From contig NQMI01000169.1 in the NCBI GenBank assembly GCA_002270565.1, positions 18,728-82,727 on the forward strand: 64,000 bases of DNA, given 5' to 3'. Shown piece after piece: positions 31,530-43,144 of the stretch (the first letter of the stretch is position 1; the number at the start of each line of letters is the position of its first letter). Position numbers and translations under genes: made by a program. Source of the stretch: Stenocarpella maydis. Taxonomy: Eukaryota; Ascomycota; Sordariomycetes; Diaporthales; Diaporthaceae. Under the pieces are notes generated by a model. The model made no database searches. It had not been told where the DNA came from and saw only the letters and a program-made list of their open reading frames with translations.

Positions 31530-32757
31530 ACATTGTCGCCCCGGCTTCCGGCAGGGCCCCCCTTCCGGCCGCCCTACCCACCCACCATGCCACTATTCCC
31601 AACGTTAATTTCCCGCCACAACTATTACCGAGCCCTCTTCTGTTGGTATTGAGGAATCGTCAGAATCGTCGCTATCAGGCGATACAGCCCCAGCCTCAAT
31701 TTGAGCCCTCCGAATAGCCTCAATATCAGCAAAAGTCTCGTTTGGGTTAATTTGGACCTTCTTCCTTTGGACCTTCATACAGGCCTCAATTTTACTTTAT
31801 AGCTCCTCATTTTTTTAAGGATATTACCAAGTCAAACTCTTTCTTATTATATCCCTTAAGAATTTTTCTAAAGAGTACTTATTATATGGGGCTTAAGTAT
31901 TTCTAGCGGGCATAATTAGCCATTATAAACCTTAACTCTTATGATTACTTAGGCATCTTAAAAATAATATTTAAGAGCTAAGATTTAAACCTATATACTC
32001 TATTTTCATTAATAAAGCTATTCCTAATAGTAGATTCTTTAAAATTAGTCTCTACCTGGTGGTTTTTAAGGATATAGTTACTTAATAGTGCTCTTACTTA
32101 ATTAACTAGCTATAACCCTATTTTTCTCCACCCAGAACGAATATTTACTATTATAAATATCTCTCCTTAAGCCTTATAATAGTAATAGAGGAATCTCCGT
32201 TTAGCTATAATCATTAATATATTNGCTTTAATATACTAATTCTTCCTTAATTAGAGCTCCGGGTAATAAGAAAGGAAGCCCCTAAACTAAGTCCTTTCAA
32301 GGGGAGGGTAGTCTTTATTCAGGAAGGCTAGGCAGGCTGCTAGACCCTGTAGATTATATTAGGTAAGGGCAAGCCCTAGATAACTCTGATTTATTATAAA
32401 TAGAGCCAATGAATCCTCTTAAAGTTAGAAAGAAGCCTCTAAAGTAGGGCAGCCTCTTGCTGGCTTAATTTGCTGTTAAGCTAATCAAATAGTATAGCGC
32501 GAGGGATATACTAGGTCTTAGAGGCCCGCCTAATAGATATACCATCTTTAATTACAATAATAGTATCATAAACTTCTGCTTCTACGTATTGCTTTATAAT
32601 TATCTAATTGATATATATATAAAGTTTGGTAAGAAGAAAAAATCCCTTATTAAGATATTTAAGTTTTCCTAGAGGGTGGGTACAGATGCGTTCATACGCG
32701 TACGCGGTTGTGGGGCGACCGGAAGAGGGGCCCGGCCGGAAGCCGGGGCGACGATGT
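31530..32757. mobile_element. decayed TA-flanked DNA transposon (Tc1/mariner-pogo, Fot-like)
   Basis: Terminal inverted repeats of about 48 bp: the left begins ACATTGTCGCCCCGGCTTCC at 31530 and the right, read inward from 32757, begins ACATCGTCGCCCCGGCTTCC. By hand, 43 of 48 positions agree, and four of the five differences are C/T. Both ends are flanked by TA (31528-31529 and 32758-32759), the target duplication of the mariner/pogo group. The interior is strongly AT-rich and TpA-rich, as after RIP, and contains the end of a transposase reading on the minus strand. At 1228 bp it is shorter than a full Fot-type element (about 1.9 kb), so internal sequence is probably missing. An unresolved base lies at 32224. 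Confidence 0.75.
31605..31840 (-). pseudogene. C-terminal remnant of a pogo-type transposase
   Basis: Readable end of a reading frame with a basic segment (KVQRKKVQINPNETFADIEA) followed by an acidic/Ser tail (DSDDSDDSS) and a stop at 31605-31607, just inside the left inverted repeat. Upstream the frame is broken by TAA codons at positions where CAA would be expected, in line with RIP. The 'F-x-x-I-E-A-I-x-R-A-Q' wording resembles the tail of fungal CENP-B/pogo DDE transposases. That match is from memory. Confidence 0.5.
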
Positions 32758-32759
32758 TA

Positions 32760-33219
32760 GTATGAAATATAAGAAGAGGGAGACAGAGGGCGCCCCTTAG
32801 GGGCCCTTAGGAAAGATCTATACAAAGTCGAAATTATATAAGCCGGACAACCAGTTCATAGGCACTACTTATTATATTACCCCTTAACTGCAACAGGAAG
32901 CGCAACTACTAGCTATATTTATAGTATGATATATAATATAGCTAATAATGTTGTTATTACATATATTTAAATATGTAAAAGACTTTCTCTTAAATATAAT
33001 ATAAAAAGTCTACTTAACTTTAAGACAAACAAATTCAATATTGATGTTTAAAATAGGCGCTTACTTAGGTATGTTTACATTAAATCACCATACGCTGGAT
33101 TAAGGGGAGTTGTGGCGAATTTGTGCCGGGGATGCTAGGCAAAATTCAAAGATTATTAAAGCTAACTCTTGAATTATGAACTAAAACTTCCCTTTTGCAG
33201 AATACCTACTGATATCACC
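32760..33219. other. AT-rich, RIP-like flank
   Basis: AT-rich sequence with a short GC island (about 32775-32815), probably further transposon debris. No ends or coding remnant recognised. Normal composition returns near 33100, shortly before the agd3 stop. Confidence 0.4.
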
Positions 33220-35979
33220 TCACCTTATAGGCACAGGTGTAATCAGCTCGAAGGACACTCTCGCACCGTCGGGCCTCACCCAGAGGGTCAAGGGATCACT
33301 CCCAATCTGCTCCGATCGTGCGCCCTTGGTATCCCTCACCGGGCCAGGGAATGTAACCGGAATCTCGACTTGGCAATTCCCATCCGCGGCGGAAACAGTC
33401 GCTCCCACGAGGGTGTTCCCATCGGCCGAATAGTCCATCCTCAGCGCGGGCTGGCACTGGTCCCTCTGGCGCCTAGCGACAAACGCCCTACCGAGATCGT
33501 CTTGCTTGAGCGTGCGGATCGGCCAACTGACCAGTCTCGTCATCTCGTCCACCAGCTCCTCAACCCAGATTTGCAGAAGCGACAGGTTCGTGTACGAGTG
33601 GGCGGCGGTCTGAACGACGCCCGTGTCGACGGCGTGCATGTTTGCCTGGTGGAACATGTACGGATCGTGGCGCAGCGCGAGCAGGTTCCGCGCGGCAGCC
33701 ACGCGCTCGATCTGCATGATGCCGTCGAAGCCCGTCGTCTGGCCCAGAGCGTTCTGCCAGAGCGCCGTGTTGGAGGCGGCGTCGTCACAATTAAAGTAGA
33801 TGTTGGTCGCGAAACGGGGGATGATCTCGAGCCCTGCCGCTCCATTGCGCTCCTCGGTCGTCGTCAGCGTCCTGCAGCGTTGAGGATCAGCTTTCAAAGA
33901 AACCATGGAAGGAGTTTCTTTCAAACACAGCGTGGATCGGGCGATAGTGTGGCCATGGCACTTGAGATATACGCTCGGGGGGGGGGGGTTCATTCTTCCA
34001 AAGCGGGTTCAACATGGCCCCAGAAGCTGCTTACCAGAATGGGCGCTCAGTGTTCAGGAGGCGCGGGCGGGTGTTGTCGCCCACCACGTATATGATGCCG
34101 TTGCCTGTAAAGGCGCGGATTGCGTCGCCGTTGTGCAGGCCTGTGATCTGCGGCGGAACGAGGGACTGTGGGGAGAAGTTGGGGTGGCCCGAGAAGCCTG
34201 TGTTATTAAACCAAATCTGGTTGAAGCGGATCTCCTTGTCCACGTCGGAGAAGGTGGCATTGGACAATGCCAGATGCGTGAACGTATGACTGACATGGTA
34301 GAACCCGTCAAGGTGGGTGGCGAAGTAAGTTGCGAGGGGGTCGAGGCTCTCGCACTGCTCGGACCAGGTGTAAGTTCGCTGCTCCGGGGGCCAGGCATCC
34401 TCGCCGGTCCCAAGAGGCTTCTTGAATTCCTGATCGACAAGAATAGGCTTGGGTGCCGTGATGACATTCGACTCTGGGGTGCAGGTATTGGTACCATATG
34501 ATTCCTCCACAGCCTCTTCGATATTTCCGTTACCATTGTAGGCCATCTCAATCAAATAGTCAGACCCAGCGGGCATACGCGAATTGATGCTTCTTGTCCA
34601 CGCGGCATGAGCCTCGACGTCAGCCACGCGCAAGCGGAAGTCTCTCGTGGTCCCGTCTGTGATGTGTTAGTATCTTACTTTGGAGCTCCAAGTTGCATCT
34701 TTTGAATGTTTCCTGCGGGTTTATTAGGAAGCACTGAGGTAAAGAAGGCCCTGTGCTTACAGATTGTAGTTTTCAAGAGGACGTCGTCAATATGTGTTCC
34801 CAGGTACACCCGTCGTTGGCCGAGGTGTAGCCCACGTGTCATCCAGCTGATCCACGAATGCTGGATGAAGTTGGATGCTTGGGACCAGCCCGCAGCAAAG
34901 CTGGTGAAGAAGACCATCTGCTGGCGTGTACCGTTGGAATGTGGGATTTCGTTGATGACAGCAGCGGTGGCATCGCTTGAGAATGCTGGTCCAGCGTGCA
35001 ACTTGGCAATAGGATGGGTCGTTGCGGCGTCGGTCACGTCGGCGCCATAGTAGAATAGGCCATCCATGGCGACAGTGCCACCTTGCTTGATCCCAGAGCT
35101 TTCGAAGCCCGTCAAGTTGGTGAAAGACCAGAGCTGGCCTGCGGCCGAAGAGCCTCCCGGCGCCCTGACGTTGACACCAAACTGCGGCGTGGGGAAGACG
35201 TCCAGCCGCGCCATTCGTACGCCATACTTCACTTGGTAGTCATATAGCGCAGTCCACTGGGCGTCTGTCAAGGCACTGAGCCAGCCTATCCGCCCGGGCT
35301 CATTGTACTCGTACGCAAGCTCCTTGAGCGTCACTATACCCGCATAGTTGCCGTAGCCGTCTTGTTCAAGTGTTGGGAGAGCGGTACCAGCTTGGGGGAA
35401 CGTGAGGACTTCATAAGGAATGCCGAGTCCCTCGAGTCCCAACGTACAGATGCCTGCGAAACTTGCAACCCATTGGTCTCCGGTAGGGACGATGCAGAGG
35501 ATGGTTTGTCTAACACCAAGAGCCCTGGAGTTGCTTAAGGATGGTGTGTCTGTTGTGTTGGTGCTGTTCGGGCTCGGTGTGACGGAGACTGTCGGAGCTG
35601 ATGTGGTTATAGAGGCACTCAAACTTGCGCTCGCCGTGCTCTGGCTACCCGTGTTTTCTGTTGCGATGTTGATACCAGAAGAGATACTTGATATATCCGT
35701 TGCCGTGTTTGTGCCAGAAGACCCGGTTCTTGTGTTCGCGCCAAAAGAATTGCCGGCAGTGTCTACCGCTGAGTTCACACTCGAGGAGAAGACCGAGTTC
35801 GACGAAGAATCGTAGTCTGGGATTGTCACGGTGATGGAGGCCGTGCTATACTCCGTAACAGTTACAGAAGGGCATGTATCGCCTGTTCCCTGGGCTATAG
35901 TAAGGGCGGCATCAAGAGAGAATATGAGAAATGCTATGCGCAAGGGCAAAGTCCACTTTGAAGTCATATCGCAGGTCAT
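33220..35979 (-). CDS. agd3: secreted polysaccharide deacetylase of the Agd3 type (CE18)
   Basis: Homologue of the Aspergillus fumigatus enzyme that removes acetyl groups from N-acetylgalactosamine in galactosaminogalactan, making the polymer cationic and adhesive. Exons are 34761-35979, 34035-34656 and 33220-33871, with introns of 104 and 163 nt, giving 830 residues (A. fumigatus about 806). A signal peptide (LPLRIAFLIFSLDAALTIAQ) is better placed if translation starts at the second Met (35967). A Ser/Thr-rich stretch (residues ~35-150) follows. The NodB-like catalytic domain shows the metal-site Asp pair in YLGTHIDDVLL (Asp398/Asp399) and the H-x3-H motif in HVSHTFTHL (His530/His534). The second intron is the introner-like copy described separately. 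Other cluster members (uge3, sph3, gtb3, ega3) are not in the window. Substrate identity is inferred from homology only. Confidence 0.85.
33872..34034 (-). mobile_element. introner-like element in agd3 intron 2
   Basis: A 163-nt GT-AG intron whose sequence recurs in the cellobiose dehydrogenase gene at 46964-47123. Read on the coding strand it opens GTAAGCAGCTTCTGG and ends GCTGCAG, both identical in the other copy. The last ~95 bases align at about 80% by eye with one single-base gap. It contains a run of 12 C that the other copy lacks. Its splice junction completes Trp (TG|G) in ERPFW-TLTTTEERNG, so the intron is spliced precisely in an otherwise intact gene. Flanking exons share nothing with the other host gene. 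Confidence 0.85.
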
Positions 35980-38850
35980 AACGAATGATTGACTTGGAGC
36001 ACGTATGCCAGTGTAAAGAAGTACCGGTGGAGACTTAACTTCATCGAATGCAACGCTGGCAATGGGAGCCCAATTCTTTATAAGCTAAGCTACCTCCTGA
36101 GGTACTGATATGGTTCAGAGTGGTGGGCTGGAAGACCAAGAGCAACTACCGGCGCCCGGGCATCAGTGCGGCCAGCATTTTCAGTGTTGATCATAAAATC
36201 TATTTATTCCAAGAGCCCCTATCTCGTCCTTGATGAATGGTTGAATGGCGTGCGGCTGGCCTGCTTATGCCAAGTTCCTCCATCGCATACCTCTTCAGCC
36301 GCAAATACGAACAAGTCCAGGTTTGACGTAAAAAGTTGTAAGCAGCATCGCGGCAGGGTATGTTTAAAATCAGTTGCCAAGTAATAGGCGACGCGCATCA
36401 CGAGTTTGACAAGACTGCTTAAGGGTCCTTATCCCCGCAAGTTGGTCTTGGTAGGGGGTTCATCGCCAGTCTCTGGGAACGGCCAAGATGAATAGCACGT
36501 TAGCCAGGCTGGGCTTTCCCGTAAATCTGACGGCCCCACCTTGAAATAAGCGCAGCCAAGTATGCCTAGTATGGTCCTCTGTGCCTTTAATCCCCGAATT
36601 AGGGGCTGACAAAGAAAGGTATTTCCTTAGAACCGCGTCTCCTCCTATCAAGGTAGACACCAGCACGTTGACATCGTGCATTGTACTCGGCTGAGATGCT
36701 GAAGTAATACTTACTACAGATGGTTCATTAAAGCTGCTCCCACGGGATGTGTGTGGCAGCCTCTCCGCAAGACAAAGGCTAGCCAGGGCCCCTTTCTGCT
36801 CTCGGACCGCCCTTGCCCAGCGGCTCGACACTCCTTTTCGGGTACGACGTGATCGCCAAGACCGCCGTCGATATCTTTGGCGTGCCGAGCTAGGAGTGAT
36901 GTGAATAACTGGGCAGCTGGGCCACTGCCTACTGCTGTTCAAATCAGAGGCCTTTCGTTTCCTCGTTGCTAAGGCGGTAGAGACGACCTCCGGTTCTGTT
37001 GTGCTGCTAGACTTTCTGTCACAGTGTTGTTTATTCCTTCCGCTAGTTAGTTTCGTTTTTATCAGGTCGCAATTCCTCTGTTAAAAGAATTTTGAAACAT
37101 AAAAAATAAAAAATAAAAAAAAACAAAAGGGGAGCTGCGGCAGTCCCTTCATGCAGTCGTAAACTCTTTAAGACCCAGAGTTAGCCAAGAAATACAATAC
37201 CGGCAACAAATAAATTTCAAATACGGTATCTTTCAGCTAGCTATCATGTTACTGAACAATGTGCAGCGTTTCGGGTTTCCTAACTTGCAGAAATGGCGCG
37301 TGGACTCTCTCTGGCACTTAGGATCCAGCCGCATGTGTACTTTGACTGCCATTGATTGAAGACGTATTATTTCCTTCCACAGAGTTGGCTGCTGACTGAA
37401 GGTAACAGCTGCCCCATAACTTGAACGGACAGGTGATACTTGCCGAGGTTACTACCTAGGTACTAATTGCTTACAACAGATTTGCTTTTCGTCCAGAATA
37501 GTCTAGGAACAGGATCTTAACACACAATGCCAGACAGTTCAAAAAATTGGACCAATTAGAGGCCAGATCATGTTTGCATGCTACTTGGCCCGAAGGAGAA
37601 CCCTAACCCCAGATGGCCCTAGGGCCCCAGGAGGGTCTTTCTACCTGGTATAGAATTTCAATGGATATGTTTACTACAGCGAGGACTACTGAAACTAATA
37701 GGATTTCTGATTTTCTGCATTTCAGTTTACTTCTTCATATGAACAGCCTATCATCTAGTTGTCAAGCGCAAAAGGCTCACCTTATTAAGCTTCAGTACCC
37801 AGTCGGCTTGCCTACCGAGGCACTGATCGGATCAAGAGCGAAACTAGCAGCTACCGAGTCACAAAGTTTAAGCGTATGTGTAAATGGAAATGACTCCATT
37901 AGATGCCTAAGCTATAGTGCCCCATCATGGAAATCGTCAAATGATCTCGCAAACGCGTTGGCTAACTAAGTTCTTCGAAATCCCAGCCCATGCTGCTACT
38001 AATAACTATATATAAGAACCCCCTATCAACTGTAATAATATTGTTCAAGCGAGATACCTCGGGGTGCTCCTCTGGTCTCAGAGGCTCTTGAGCTACATGC
38101 CCCGAACAAATCACAGAGAGTCGAGACAGTTTGACACTGATGATGGAGCATTTGAAAAGAGTGGCTGTGGATGATATTTTCCCCAACACATGGTCTTCCA
38201 CTTGTCCTGCTTCAAGGGTTAGGAGTATTGGCTGACCCCTGCTACCCTGGCCGGCTGCTTGACCCACTGCGGCTGCAGCTGCAAGCTGCAGCATGCAAGA
38301 GGCGTGAGAGGTTTACGGAGGAGTACTTGGTCGAAAGCCATACACACACGACTGTGTTCTCTGCTAATGCAACGTGCCGATATCAGATCCAGTCCAGCAA
38401 GTAGACTAGATCAGATGGGGATAAATCTTTGACATTCAGGGACATTGATTGTGAACATGCTGCTGCTCTGTTGGTAGCGGTGAAACGTCAGTGTGCTGCT
38501 TGGTGATCCACTCATGGTCACCTTTCCCAGCCACCTCGTAACAGACCGAGGGGGTCACCCGGGTTTGCCCACTACATACACCAGCAATAAGAACGCACCT
38601 CAAAAGACTGCAGCGGGTGCCACACCGCCTCACTGCCACACTGCCACCTCATCATCGCATTCAGCCTGCAAACTTTATCTCACTTCTCACTGTCACTCTA
38701 CACTACACTATCGAGGCGCGCCTGCATCTCCCAGCATCTGTCATGGTCGATCTGGCGAATCAAGTTCAGGCTTTCCTCGGTTCCTAGTGGGCGTGACCGA
38801 CCCCCATCGCCTATCTCAGGCCTGCGTCCCACGCTCTCCTGTCCTTCAGC
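35980..38850. other. 2.9-kb intergenic region without a supported gene
   Basis: Includes the agd3 promoter and the 5' flank of the GPI-type protein gene. A short plus-strand frame ending at about 36893 (LLFGYDVIAKTAVDIFGVPS then stop) looks protein-like but is only ~40 codons long, and I cannot assign it. An A-rich run lies at 37100-37130. No transposon ends seen. Confidence 0.4.
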
Positions 38851-40205
38851 ATGCGACCACTGTCGGACCTCGTGCGGCTGCCGGCCTCGCTGCTGCTGCT
38901 TGTGGCAGCTCAGATTGGCCATGGCCAGGCCGACGCCCAGCGCCTCCCGACGGCCATTCGAAAGATGAGCCCTGACGCAGGCGAGAAGCTTCTCCACGAG
39001 TACTACGCGTTCGGGGACGAGGCAGTGCCGCAGGTTGGAACCCATGCCCGGCCAGCCATGGCAGCCGAGGAAGTCTTGGATGCTGAAGAAGAGGAGCTCT
39101 TGGCCGCCAACTCCTCGGCTGCCATCTCATTCCGTGCTCCTTTTGCGCCGCACTTTGACTCGCACTTGGCGGCAAGGGGCAATGGTGGCGAGGCGGGCGG
39201 GTGGCACCTGTTCCAGAGAGCCAAGGATGTCGTCGCGAGGCTCGAGAAGAGGCAGTTCGCGTGCCCGACGGGGACGTCAGACTGCTCGGCCATCGGCTAC
39301 CCTAACAGCTGTTGTCAGGCGGGGACGGAGTGTGTGCACATCACAGACACCGGCTTGGGCCCAGTGGGATGTTGTCCAGATGGCATAACTTGCACTGGCT
39401 CAATTTCCTGCTCAGGATCCCAGCAAGGTTGTCCTTCGGATATCGGCGGGGGGTGTTGTATTCCTGGCTTCGTCTGTGCCAGCATTGGATGTGAGTGTGG
39501 AGCTGGTGCATCCCATCTCAAGAGTGACTCGCTAATGAACCTCCAGGCGTGCAGAGTGCGACTGCTACGGCCACTGTCATCACTCAGACAAGCACGCTGA
39601 CCTCGACGGCCGAAGGGTCCGCGACGACGACGACCAGCACAAGGACCAGGACAAGCTCGAGTTCAACCAGCACGAGAGAGTCCTCCACAGCAGCCACGTC
39701 GACGTCGACGAGCCCAGCCGAGACCTCCTCTGGCCCAGGAGCACCCGTTCGCCCAACCTCGATGAGCACCCTGACCACGCCTCCTGGCTACTGCCCCACG
39801 GGCTTCTACGCCTGTTCAGCCGTCTACGGGGGAGGCTGCTGCCAGACCGGCCGAGATTGCCAGGTGACCTCTTGCCCGTCGACAGTATCCACCACCATCA
39901 TCTCGGATGGTGGCAAAACGATCGCCGTTCCCCTGACGGCTGTTCCCACCACCACATCGGAGGGGACATGCGCCGGCGGTTGGACCCTGTGCCCCACGGA
40001 AGCGGGACCGACTGCGGGATGCTGCCCGTCCGGGTACAACTGCGGCACTGCGAGCTGCTTCTTGGCCACGGGCAGCGCAACGGCCAGCCTCGCAAAGGAG
40101 CTGCCCAACACCAGCGGGTCACGGGTCGCAAGCCATGGCACGATGATGGCCTTGATGATGGTACCCGCCGCTTTAGGCTTTAGTTTTGGCATGGCGATGA
40201 TTTGA
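38851..40205 (+). CDS. cysteine-rich secreted protein, probably GPI-anchored
   Basis: Exons 38851-39490 and 39547-40205 with a 56-nt GT-AG intron, giving 432 residues. A signal peptide (residues 1-~28, VRLPASLLLLVAAQIGHG) is followed by an acidic region and a dibasic Kex2-like site (LEKRQFACP). Then comes a block of about 14 Cys including SCCQAGTEC, GCCPDGITC and GGCCIPGFVC, a long Ser/Thr-rich stalk, a second Cys block (GGGCCQTGRDC, AGCCPSGYNC), and a C-terminal hydrophobic tail suited to GPI attachment (Asn/Ser/Gly near 'ELPNTSGS', then MMALMMVPAALGFSFGMAMI). The repeated CC-x-G-x-x-C pattern recalls small Cys-knot/chitin-binding-like folds of fungal wall proteins. No enzymatic function is assigned. 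It is a surface protein by architecture. Confidence 0.8.
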
Positions 40206-40533
40206 TAGCTATTGCACAACAGACAGGTCTTGGTTTGGACTGTTTGCTGAGGGATAACGTCCGCGCAGGGGTGGCGGTTTGCGACCGATTCGGAATACGG
40301 GCATGGCAATCACAGAGACGGGCAAGCAATTGCTGGAAGCACAAAAGAGCCCCCCGGAGTGCAATCTATTGTTGAAAGCATACGATACCGACGAGAAACG
40401 AGTGCAGAAGTAAAACCGCATGGGCCCATCCACGCCTGTATTTGGGAGAACCACAGCCTCTAGCTTAGCAAGCTACTAACCACACCGCAAAATCTCCACC
40501 TGGCCATGTCAGCAAATGCCTGTTTCTAACCGA
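40206..40533. other. convergent intergenic region
   Basis: 3' flanks of the GPI-type protein and the endoglucanase genes. No feature recognised. Confidence 0.4.
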
Positions 40534-41752
40534 TCACGTATTGACGAGGCACGCCTTGACAAGCGCGGTATCGGTCCAGCCGTTGCCGTTGCGCGTGGGC
40601 GTCTCGACCAGCTCGTACGACTGGTCAAACCCGCCAGCAGACCAGCCCACGATACCGATGAACACGTCCGAGTTCTGCTTGAGGTAGGCGACCTGCTCGC
40701 ACAGGTACTTCTGGCAGCTGGCCGTGTTGCCGCCCCCGGTCTCGGTGTTGATGGCGAGGCGCTTGTTCTGCCTCAGCCAGGCCGCGAGGGGCTCGAAGGC
40801 GTTCTGGATGTTGTTCGTCACGCACTCGGTGTGCGTTCCCGAGTTGTCGCTGTCGAGGTACTTGTGCACGTCAAAAACAATGTTATCCGTACTTCCGTCC
40901 GGATTGGTCACCCTGAGCAGCGCCGGCCCGGCCTCGGTCGGCAGCGCCTGCGCAGAGGACCAGCTGCTGCCCGGGATCAGGATAAGGGTGGATGGCGCGA
41001 CGGCCCGGATGGCGGTGACGACCTTTTGCACCGTGGCCACCCACGCGTCGACGGACTGCAGGTCGTGCGGTTCGTTCATGACGCCAAACACTATGCGCGA
41101 GTTGTTCCCGTACTTGGAGGCCAGCTGCCGCCACAGGCTGACGAACTGCTCGTCGGTCGGCCCGCCCTGGGACCCGATGATCTGGCCGTTCCAGCGAGCG
41201 TAGTTGTGGATGTCGATGATGCACGTCGCGCCCGTCGCGAGGCAGCCCTGGACGAGCTGGTCGTATCTCCCCGCATTGCCCTGGTCCAGGTTCCCCCCCA
41301 GGTTGTTGTTGACGAGGTACTGCCAGCCTACCGGAAGGCGGAAGATGTTGAACTTGTCGTCTTGGACGAAGTGTTGCATCTGTCCGATGCTGTGGCGCAA
41401 GGCTGTGGTCAGCGCACGTTGGGGCACTGGTTCGGACTGAACCTCGCGAGGACGAGAGATGCTTACCCATCTGCTCCTCCCAGTGACGAGAGGGGGGGAT
41501 ATGCTTTGGAGGTCGTGCAAGTACCGTCCGTCAGGCATCCAAAGTCAAAGCCCGCAATGTTGGTTCCCACTATTGCGCGTGGTCAGGTCAGTCAACTAAC
41601 TGCCCTGCTCCTCACGTCGACCAAAGTGCGCGTCACGTACCATACTTCAGGGTACCTGAACCTTGCCTTGGAAGCACAACATTCGGTAGGCTTGCTGCCA
41701 GGCTGAGTGCCGAAAGCGACAGCTGAAGCACGGAGAGCAGCGTGGGATACAT
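40534..41752 (-). CDS. GH5 subfamily 5 endo-beta-1,4-glucanase, no CBM1
   Basis: Secreted cellulase cutting internal beta-1,4 bonds of cellulose. Exons are 41641-41752, 41467-41569 and 40534-41389, with introns of 71 and 77 nt, giving 356 residues. The signal peptide is YPTLLSVLQLSLSALSLA. The mature enzyme starts almost directly with the catalytic module (VGTNIAGFDFGCLTDGTC), so the N-terminal cellulose-binding module and linker found in Trichoderma EG2 are absent. Catalytic residues are Glu178 in GVMNEPHD (acid/base) and Glu288 in AINTETGGGN (nucleophile). RLPVGWQYLV, HNYARWNG and FDVHKYLDSDNSGTH are further family signatures. It lies 3.8 kb from the cellobiose dehydrogenase gene, transcribed divergently from it. 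Confidence 0.95.
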
Positions 41753-43144
41753 TGTGGCGACTTGTTGAATCTGCAAAAGAGCAGCCTGAAATGCTGTACC
41801 TAGCCGGTGTCCGGGTGACCTCCCAAATCGTAGGTCCAACGTGCCTTGGAACTGAGGGCACCGAAAGATTAAATACCTCTCGCGCGCTGGGCCTTTTATT
41901 ATTAATTGTACTTGTTGGATTCCCTGGTGACCAGTTCCTATCCAGACAGGCCGTATTCTCTACTGGACGCAGGCCCGGTGTCCCGTTCAACGTTCCATAA
42001 TTATGGATGGTCAGCGTGTTAGAACCTGGTCAGACGCGCAGTCCACCTTCTCCGCAATGTGACGCTCATTTATGACCGGCGGCATTCATCGACAGGTGCA
42101 GTCGTGATGACGCTCGGGCATAATGCGAAGTACGGACGGTAATATGGTGGTCGGCACTCGGGTTCGCGCTGGGATGGCCATGACCTCTGCCCACTGCCTA
42201 CTGCCAGCAGATGAAGCTTGTATCGACATACACGTGTGGGTATTGCCGTGGGGTTGCAGGGATGCCGGCCAGACGAGCGTGTAAGCGTGACGAGCTAAGC
42301 AAGGGTGCACTGCCGCAGGTTGACAGATGCAACCACTCTTCGGGCCCTACAGGCGGCGCACCCACGAGGTAAACAAGCGTGCCTCTTCCCAAACCGGAAA
42401 ACGGAGGGTGACGGCTCTGCGGGAGGGCCAACCGTGGGAGCCGCTGAGCTTGTCTCTCGGGGGCCGGCCTCCGTTGATCGACGCCTGCTAATGCTTGCTG
42501 CCAGAAACCCCAAGACGTATGCGTCATCGCACAGGGAGCGGGGGGATCTACATAGTATCCACCTTGTATTGACCATGGCTACCAAAGTTATCTGAGTGTG
42601 TTATGAAGAGCTTTGCCGGGCCCGGCGGCTGCAATACACTTGAGCGACATCTGCGGCCTCCCAGCTCTGGGCTCAGGGCACTTGTCACGAGAGGGAACAG
42701 AGACACAGCAACTGTAGTCAAATACGTCAATTCAAGTTGAGAGGAGCGCTACTCTAGAAGAGAGTAAACCGGTTACATTGCGGACAAGCCTTTTTTGGGG
42801 GGTATTGTGAATACATCCAGTTCCCAGGAGGCTTGCTCAAAGCTCTTATCAACTGTGCAACATCATATCAGAATCCCGTTTGTAAGCCTGCGACGCATCT
42901 TGAAAGGCTCTGCTCACAATTTGTAAGTGCCCCAGGGTGTACCTGTTAGTTTGTAATACCCACTCCGATACAGGTAGCGTCTCAAGAGAGCTCGTTGCTA
43001 GTCTTGCATCAATACCATCCGGCCATGTCCATTTCACAATTTAACTAAGAGGAACAGGAAGTCACACCGATCGCGTTTACTGACTACCTCTCTCCCGTTG
43101 AGTGGTTGATCTGAAGGCCAAAAGAACCTTTAAGGCGGAAAACC

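Noticed and set aside
33169..34095. Plus-strand open frame of 308 codons over agd3
   Set aside because: Antisense to agd3 exon 3 and the introner. Its apparent similarity to an antisense frame near 47000 is explained by the shared intron sequence, not by a protein.
36770..36893. Short plus-strand frame ending LLFGYDVIAKTAVDIFGVPS
   Set aside because: Protein-like but only about 40 codons, with no leader, no splice partner and no family recognised. It may be a fragment but cannot be supported.
40516..41706. Open frame of 396 codons opposite the GH5 endoglucanase
   Set aside because: Antisense shadow of a GC-rich gene. The endoglucanase exons and catalytic residues are unambiguous.
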